Source of the DNA: Gammaproteobacteria bacterium UBA3067
GTDB lineage: Bacteria > Pseudomonadota > Gammaproteobacteria > Pseudomonadales > UBA3067
NCBI GenBank assembly: GCA_002366835.1
Contig: DFBZ01000067.1
Span: forward strand, 1 to 10,274
Direction: 5' to 3'
DNA: 10,274 bases
Part shown: positions 7,201 through 10,274 of the stretch, piece after piece
Position numbering within the stretch: position 1 is the first letter of the stretch
How the letters are laid out: each line of letters begins with the position of its first letter
The notes under the pieces: model-generated
Database searches by the model: none
What the model was told of the DNA's origin: nothing
What the model saw: only the letters and a program-made list of their open reading frames with translations
Translations under genes and position numbers: made by a program

Positions 7201-7650
7201 ATGAGTGACTCAGAAAATGATGACAACGTCGACGACGATAAGTTGGCCGATGAATGGGCCGCAGCGCTTGAAGAGCAGGACGACGACGAAGATAAAGTCG
7301 AGCAAGCCGCGCTGGATGAACTGGTTGAAGATGTGAATGCACAAACTCAGGTGGTAGCGCCACCGCAGCCAGATTTTGGGGGCGAGGGAACACCTGATCT
7401 CGATGTGATCATGGATATACCTGTCACCATTTCAATGGAAGTTGGCACGACGCAAATCAATATTCGAAACCTTCTGCAATTAAATCAGGGTTCGGTCATC
7501 GAATTAGACAGGCTCGCAGGAGAACCTCTCGATGTAATGATAAACGGAACGCTGATTGCGCACGGTGAAGTGGTGGTAGTGAATGAGAAATTTGGTATTC
7601 GCCTCACGGATATTATTAGCCAAGCTGAGCGAATAAATAAAATAAATTAG
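7201..7650 (+). CDS. fliN: Flagellar motor switch protein FliN
   Basis: The protein has 149 residues. A long acidic N-terminal extension (about 1-60, with LADEWAAALEEQ as the recognisable element) precedes one SpoA domain (about 70-145). The domain shows IPVTISMEVG, LLQLNQGSVIELD and GEVVVVNEKFGIRLTDI, all typical of FliN. FliN forms the lower ring of the C ring with FliM and docks the FliH-FliI export ATPase complex. AGGAA at 7186-7190 precedes ATG 7201 by ten bases. It follows fliM by 22 bp in the same operon. Closely related type III secretion proteins (SctQ) share the SpoA fold, but the flagellar neighbours settle the call. Confidence 0.96.
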   Translation: MSDSENDDNVDDDKLADEWAAALEEQDDDEDKVEQAALDELVEDVNAQTQVVAPPQPDFGGEGTPDLDVIMDIPVTISMEVGTTQINIRNLLQLNQGSVIELDRLAGEPLDVMINGTLIAHGEVVVVNEKFGIRLTDIISQAERINKIN

Positions 7651-7674
7651 TAAAAGGGAGGGTGTCCAAGGCTC

Positions 7675-8241
7675 ATGCTCCATATAACAGGGCAGTTAAA
7701 TCAGTCTTTTTTTGTTCGGAGGGTACTTTATTATATCTTGTGCTTAGGCGTAATGAGTGCATTACTCTTGGGACGAGTTTGCCTTGCTGATGAACAAGGG
7801 GGGCAGCTTGAAGAGCCCGCTCTAAATCCGCTTGTCACGAAGCAGATAAAGGAAGAAATCGGAGATAGAGAAAACAAAGCCGACCTCTCAAATATCTATA
7901 AGAACAAACCAAGCAATAATGCATTTTCGTCGAGCAGCTACCTTGAAATGATGCTGGCCCTTATTTTTATCGTCGCATTGATTATAGGGCTGGCTTGGGG
8001 CTTAAGGCGCATGAACCTCCCGATGATGTCAGGCGCAGGAAAAATGCAAATTGAAGGAAGCCTCTCTCTTGGGCACAAAGAAAAGCTGCTAATTGTTAAT
8101 ATTGAAAATCAGCGGCTATTGCTTGGTGCGACGAGTAATCAAATAACCCTTATTGATCGACTTTCTGAATCGAATAGCTCAGATGAAATAAAGAAAGATT
8201 TTTCCGTAAAGTTAAAATCAATAATGACAAAAGGGGGCTAG
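7675..8241 (+). CDS. fliO: Flagellar biosynthesis protein FliO
   Basis: The protein has 188 residues. The N terminus looks like a signal sequence or first membrane segment: RR at 15-16, hydrophobic core about 18-33 and a possible signal peptidase site after CLA at about residue 38. A clear transmembrane helix follows at about 89-109 (MMLALIFIVALIIGLAWGL). The cytoplasmic tail contains the FliO element QIEGSLSLGHKEKLLIVNIENQRLLLGAT. FliO is a poorly conserved assembly factor that helps FliP oligomerise into the export gate and is usually identified by its place between fliN and fliP, as here. AAGG lies only three bases before ATG 7675, with GGGAGG further up, so the exact start is somewhat uncertain. 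It ends four bases before fliP. Confidence 0.9.
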   Translation: MLHITGQLNQSFFVRRVLYYILCLGVMSALLLGRVCLADEQGGQLEEPALNPLVTKQIKEEIGDRENKADLSNIYKNKPSNNAFSSSSYLEMMLALIFIVALIIGLAWGLRRMNLPMMSGAGKMQIEGSLSLGHKEKLLIVNIENQRLLLGATSNQITLIDRLSESNSSDEIKKDFSVKLKSIMTKGG

Positions 8242-8245
8242 GTAT

Positions 8246-9016
8246 ATGTGTAGGTCATTTCTGAATGTTTTGATACGCATTCTTCCTCTGATTCCTATAT
8301 TGTTATTCTCCTCGGGTGCTCATGCTGATGCAGCGGGCATCCCAGCACTGACTCTCGTTAAAGGAGAGGATGGCAGCGAAAACTATACGGTAACGCTTCA
8401 GATACTAATATTAATGACGGCACTGTCATTGTTGCCGGCATTATTAATGATGGTGACCTCCTTTACGCGCATTATTATCGTGTTTTCTATATTGAGACAG
8501 GCGATAGGTCTTAACCAAGCACCTTCCAATCAAATCCTTATTGGCTTGGCACTCTTCCTGACTTTCTTTGTTATGAGCCCCGTGTTGGATGAGGCAAACA
8601 AAATGGCATTAGAGCCTTATCTCGCCGAAGAAATTAGCACGATGGAAGCGGTTAGAAGGGCATCTGTGCCGTTTCATAGTTTTATGATTAATCAAACACG
8701 GGTGAGCGATTTAGAGCTCTTCGTAAATATCTCGCAAACAGAAAAAGTATATGAAAAGCCGGAAGATGTTGAATTCTCCGTATTGGTGCCAGCATTTATA
8801 ACCAGTGAATTAAAAACAGCCTTTCAAATAGGCTTTTTGCTTTTTATTCCATTTTTAATTATTGATATGGTGGTCGCAAGTATTCTGATGGCAATGGGTA
8901 TGATGATGCTGTCCCCATTGATTATTTCTCTGCCCTTTAAAATAATGTTGTTTGTGATGGTTGATGGGTGGGCGATGGTAATGGGCACCTTGGCATCGAG
9001 TTTCGGTACGATATAG
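8246..9016 (+). CDS. fliP: Flagellar export gate protein FliP
   Basis: The protein has 256 residues. The cleavable signal peptide spans about 1-27 (LIRILPLIPILLFSSGAHA), as is usual for FliP. Membrane segments lie at about 51-82, 95-113, 192-215 and 218-245. Strongly conserved parts are TSFTRIIIVFSILRQA (71-86), LNQAPSNQ (89-96), VPAFITSELKTAF (181-193) and the C-terminal VDGWAMV. FliP forms a pentamer with FliQ and FliR as the core of the flagellar type III export gate in the inner membrane. AAGGGG inside the end of fliO serves as ribosome site. The paralogue SctR of injectisomes is similar, but the operon is flagellar. The normal next gene, fliQ, is displaced by over 1 kb of repeats. Confidence 0.97.
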   Translation: MCRSFLNVLIRILPLIPILLFSSGAHADAAGIPALTLVKGEDGSENYTVTLQILILMTALSLLPALLMMVTSFTRIIIVFSILRQAIGLNQAPSNQILIGLALFLTFFVMSPVLDEANKMALEPYLAEEISTMEAVRRASVPFHSFMINQTRVSDLELFVNISQTEKVYEKPEDVEFSVLVPAFITSELKTAFQIGFLLFIPFLIIDMVVASILMAMGMMMLSPLIISLPFKIMLFVMVDGWAMVMGTLASSFGTI

Positions 9017-9066
9017 CCAGGGGTATTTAGCGAATATTTGGTCTAAAGGTTTTTGATGCTACAGCA

Positions 9067-9217
9067 TGTAGCTTGGGTACGACTGCATGGATGCAGGAGG
9101 TAGAGCAACGCATGGAGCAGTTGCCGAGAGCGTAGAGAAACCCAACAGATGTACCAAGCGGCAAGGCCTTTGCCATTCTGAAATGTGTTGGGTTTCACTG
9201 CGTTCAACCCAACCTAC
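9067..9217 (+). repeat. Palindromic repeat unit A with 48-bp module in its left arm
   Basis: The left arm is split: TGTAGCTTGGGTA (9067-9079), then the 48-bp module, then GAGCGTAGAGAAACCC (9128-9143). The right arm, 9186-9217, begins TGTTGGGTTTCACTG and ends CCAACCTAC. The centre (9148-9185) has an inner hairpin, GGCAA with TTGCC. Removing the module restores a nearly complete inverted repeat. Confidence 0.85.
9080..9127 (+). repeat. 48-bp module, copy in unit A
   Basis: It begins CGACTGCATGGATGCAGG and ends GCAGTTGCCGA. It is base-for-base identical to 9546-9593 and 9788-9835. It can form two small hairpins: CTGCA/TGCAG near its start and GCAAC/GTTGC near its end. Confidence 0.85.
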
Positions 9218-9243
9218 GGGTGCTTCGGGCACTCTAAATTTTT
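9218..9243 (+). terminator. Terminator-like hairpin after unit A
   Basis: GGGTGC (9218-9223), loop TTCGG and GCACTC (9229-9234) form six pairs with one G-T wobble, followed by TAAATTTTT. This has the shape of an intrinsic terminator on the + strand inside the flagellar operon. The stem is short, so it is probably weak or partial. Confidence 0.4.
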
Positions 9244-9295
9244 ATGCATGAATTTAGGTAGAGCAAGGCATGGAGCAGTTTCCGAGAGCGCAGAA

Positions 9296-9398
9296 TGTAG
9301 GTTGGGTAGAGCGCAGCGAAACCCAACAGATGTACCAAACAGCACGATCTTCGCCATCCTGCAAGGTGTTGGGTTTCACTACGTTCTACCCAACCTAC
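9296..9398 (+). repeat. Palindromic repeat unit B with an uninterrupted arm
   Basis: Left arm 9296-9328 (TGTAGGTTGGGTAGAGCG and onward) and right arm 9367-9398 form a long inverted repeat, with a 38-bp centre. This is the module-free form, matching the element at 5230-5333. A diverged copy of part of the module lies just before the arm, at about 9257-9290 (GTAGAGCAAGGCATGGAGC). The tail after the right arm (9399-9424) differs from that of A and C but matches that of D. Confidence 0.88.
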
Positions 9399-9497
9399 GG
9401 GGTGCTTTAGGCCATTTTAAATTGTTATGCGCTGCGGAGTTGAATTCAGCGCCCAATTAAACATCGATTATTAATTGAAAATTATATTGCGGCAGCA

Positions 9498-9530
9498 TGT
9501 ACGTTGGTTACGAATATATGGATGCAGGAG
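9498..9530 (+). repeat. Decayed truncated repeat fragment
   Basis: TGTACGTTGGTTA (9498-9510), followed by CGAATATATGGATGCAGGAG, corresponds to the arm start plus the first part of the 48-bp module, with several substitutions. It stops abruptly where unit C begins. It is a remnant of a fifth copy already carrying the module, which implies that the composite form is not brand new here. Confidence 0.7.
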
Positions 9531-9532
9531 CA

Positions 9533-9683
9533 TGTAGGTTGGGTACGACTGCATGGATGCAGGAGGTAGAGCAACGCATGGAGCAGTTGCCGAGAGCGTA
9601 GCGAAACCCAACAGGCGTACCAAGCAGCAAGGCCTTTGCCATTCTGCGAGGTGTTGGGTTTCACTACGTTCAACCCAACCTAC
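9533..9683 (+). repeat. Palindromic repeat unit C with 48-bp module in its left arm
   Basis: The left arm is split by the module (9546-9593). Outer part TGTAGGTTGGGTA is 9533-9545 and inner part GAGCGTAGCGAAACCC starts at 9594. The right arm is 9652-9683. The length is 151 bp, the same as A and D. Confidence 0.88.
9546..9593 (+). repeat. 48-bp module, copy in unit C
   Basis: Identical at all 48 positions to the modules in A and D and inserted at the same arm position, between GGTTGGGTA and GAGCGTAGCG. The identity contrasts with scattered substitutions in the surrounding arms, centres and tails of the units. Confidence 0.85.
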
Positions 9684-9709
9684 GAGTGCTTCGGGCGCTC
9701 TAAATTTTT
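9684..9709 (+). terminator. Terminator-like hairpin after unit C
   Basis: GAGTGC (9684-9689), loop TTCGG and GCGCTC (9695-9700) form six pairs, followed by TAAATTTTT. Compared with the hairpin after unit A, two stem bases differ, but pairing is kept in both cases (a G-T pair became A-T, and a T-A pair became T-G). Confidence 0.4.
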
Positions 9710-9774
9710 ATGGTAAATGCTCACGCATGAATTTAGCTAGAGAAAGGCATGAAGCAGCTGGCGAAAGCGTAGAA

Positions 9775-9925
9775 TGTAGGTTGGGTACGACTGCATGGAT
9801 GCAGGAGGTAGAGCAACGCATGGAGCAGTTGCCGAGAGCGCAGCGAAACCCAACAGATGTACCAAGTGGCAACGCCTTTGCCATCCTGAAATGTGTTGGG
9901 TTTCACTACGTTCAACCCAACCTAC
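9775..9925 (+). repeat. Palindromic repeat unit D with 48-bp module in its left arm
   Basis: The outer arm TGTAGGTTGGGTA is 9775-9787, the module 9788-9835, the inner arm starts at 9836 and the right arm is 9894-9925. Like B, it is preceded by a diverged partial module (about 9736-9770). It therefore has two modules, one outside and one inside the arm. Its tail matches that of B. Confidence 0.88.
9788..9835 (+). repeat. 48-bp module, copy in unit D
   Basis: Identical to the copies in A and C. By dimer alignment D corresponds to B, which lacks the module in its arm. The module was therefore either gained by D or lost by B after the duplication. Confidence 0.85.
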
Positions 9926-9948
9926 GGGGTTCTTTAGGCCATTTTAAA

Positions 9949-9975
9949 TTGCTATTCCATGCGGGTAATTATACT
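9949..9975 (+). promoter_or_regulatory. Possible sigma-70 promoter ahead of fliQ
   Basis: TTGCTA (9949-9954) and TATACT (9970-9975) resemble -35 and -10 boxes, with 4 of 6 and 5 of 6 matches. The spacer is only 15 bases, which is short. If active it would let fliQ and later genes be transcribed despite the repeat array. No sigma-54 or FliA motif was seen in this leader. Confidence 0.25.
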
Positions 9976-10004
9976 GAATTTATTAACTTAAAAACCATAT
10001 CGCT

Positions 10005-10020
10005 ACAGCTAAATAGCTGT
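10005..10020 (+). other. Small perfect hairpin in the fliQ leader
   Basis: ACAGCT, loop AAAT and AGCTGT form a six-pair stem ending eight bases before the ribosome site AGGGG (10028-10032). It is too AT-rich and lacks a T tract, so it is not a terminator. Any influence on fliQ translation is speculative. Confidence 0.35.
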
Positions 10021-10037
10021 CATACACAGGGGTTTCT

Positions 10038-10274
10038 ATGTCACCTGATTTTATAATTGATCTTTTTCGTGAGGCAACCTTTCTTACTATCAGTATTGTG
10101 ATCGTTGTCATACTGCCAAGTCTTATTGTCGGACTAATTGTTTCGATGTTTCAAGCCGCGACGCAAATTAATGAGCAGACGCTGAGTTTTTTACCTCGAT
10201 TTATTGTGACCTTTGTTGTTCTTGTTACGGCTGGGCCATGGATCGGGAGTCAAGTATTGCAGTTTACGGAAAAA
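10038..10274 (+). CDS. fliQ: Flagellar export gate protein FliQ, cut by the window edge
   Basis: 79 codons are present with no stop; FliQ is usually about 89 residues, so some ten are missing at the right edge. Two transmembrane helices are evident (about 14-37 and 54-76). Between them is the conserved cytoplasmic turn FQAATQINEQTLSF, the signature of FliQ. Four FliQ subunits wrap around the FliP5-FliR1 core in the inner-membrane export gate. ATG 10038 has AGGGG five bases upstream. The frame is intact, so the gene appears functional despite its separation from fliP. fliR and flhB are expected next but lie outside the window. Confidence 0.95.
   Translation, partial: MSPDFIIDLFREATFLTISIVIVVILPSLIVGLIVSMFQAATQINEQTLSFLPRFIVTFVVLVTAGPWIGSQVLQFTEK

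Larger units (their letters stand above)
9017..10037 (+). other. 1,021-bp repeat-filled gap between fliP and fliQ
   Basis: This interval holds no credible gene. It consists of units A (9067-9256), B (9257-9430), a unique spacer with a decayed fragment (about 9431-9530), C (9531-9735), D (9736-9953) and the fliQ leader. A+B and C+D align as a duplicated dimer. Distances between matching landmarks are 466 bp at the start, 479 bp after a 13-bp difference (9712-9724, present only in C) and 527 bp after the 48-bp module present in the arm of D but not of B. Short open frames on both strands are translations of the repeat and have no ribosome site or separate character. Confidence 0.85.

Noticed and set aside
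9185..9460. 91-codon open frame over units A and B
   Set aside because: It is a translation of the palindromic repeat, with recurrent peptides such as GFHYV/FNPTYG. It has no ribosome site and reappears in the other units and on the other strand.
9067..9925. CRISPR array
   Set aside because: Repeats are long inverted palindromes of about 100-150 bp with conserved, not unique, centres, and unit spacing is irregular. No cas genes are present.
9553..10056. 167-codon open frame running through units C and D into the fliQ start
   Set aside because: It is internally repetitive because the DNA is repetitive, overlaps the fliQ start in another frame, and matches no protein family.

Overview
The window is a stretch of a flagellar gene cluster from a gammaproteobacterium. 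The gene order (an HsbA/HsbR/HptB-like signalling trio, then fliK, then fliL-M-N-O-P-Q) and the sequences look Pseudomonas-like. The moderate GC content and the abundant palindromic repeats fit a marine Cellvibrionales-type relative such as the Saccharophagus/Teredinibacter group. That placement is inferred from gene order and sequence character, not from a search. All recognised genes lie on the + strand.

Layout. Positions 1-295 hold a terminator-like hairpin at the left edge and untranslated DNA. Positions 296-2989 encode the trio: a STAS anti-sigma-factor antagonist (hsbA-like), a receiver + PP2C phosphatase + HATPase regulator (hsbR-like) and a single-domain histidine phosphotransferase (hptB-like). 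A near-consensus sigma-54 promoter (3239-3254) precedes fliK, the hook-length control gene. A 642-bp gap then carries a GC-rich hairpin, one large palindromic repeat in reverse orientation, and an exact-consensus sigma-54 promoter (5610-5625). That promoter drives fliL, fliM, fliN, fliO and fliP, which are tightly packed. fliQ runs off the right edge, missing about ten codons.

How the genes work together. The trio is a partner-switching relay, known in Pseudomonas to set FlgM/FliA activity and c-di-GMP output. FliK sets hook length and switches export specificity. FliL is the stator-associated protein, FliM and FliN form the switch/C ring, and FliO, FliP and FliQ build the export gate. The two sigma-54 promoters imply control by an RpoN-dependent activator of the FleQ/FlrA type, whose gene is not in the window.

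The most unusual feature is the 1,021-bp fliP-fliQ gap, where these genes are normally almost adjacent. It is filled by four palindromic repeat units, A-B-C-D, plus a decayed fragment. A+B and C+D align as two copies of one dimer. Units A, C and D each carry the same 48-bp module, identical in all three, at exactly the same point inside one palindrome arm. Terminator-like hairpins follow units A and C, so the array may affect expression of the distal export genes. No CRISPR array, tRNA, rRNA, transposase or new protein-coding system is visible.
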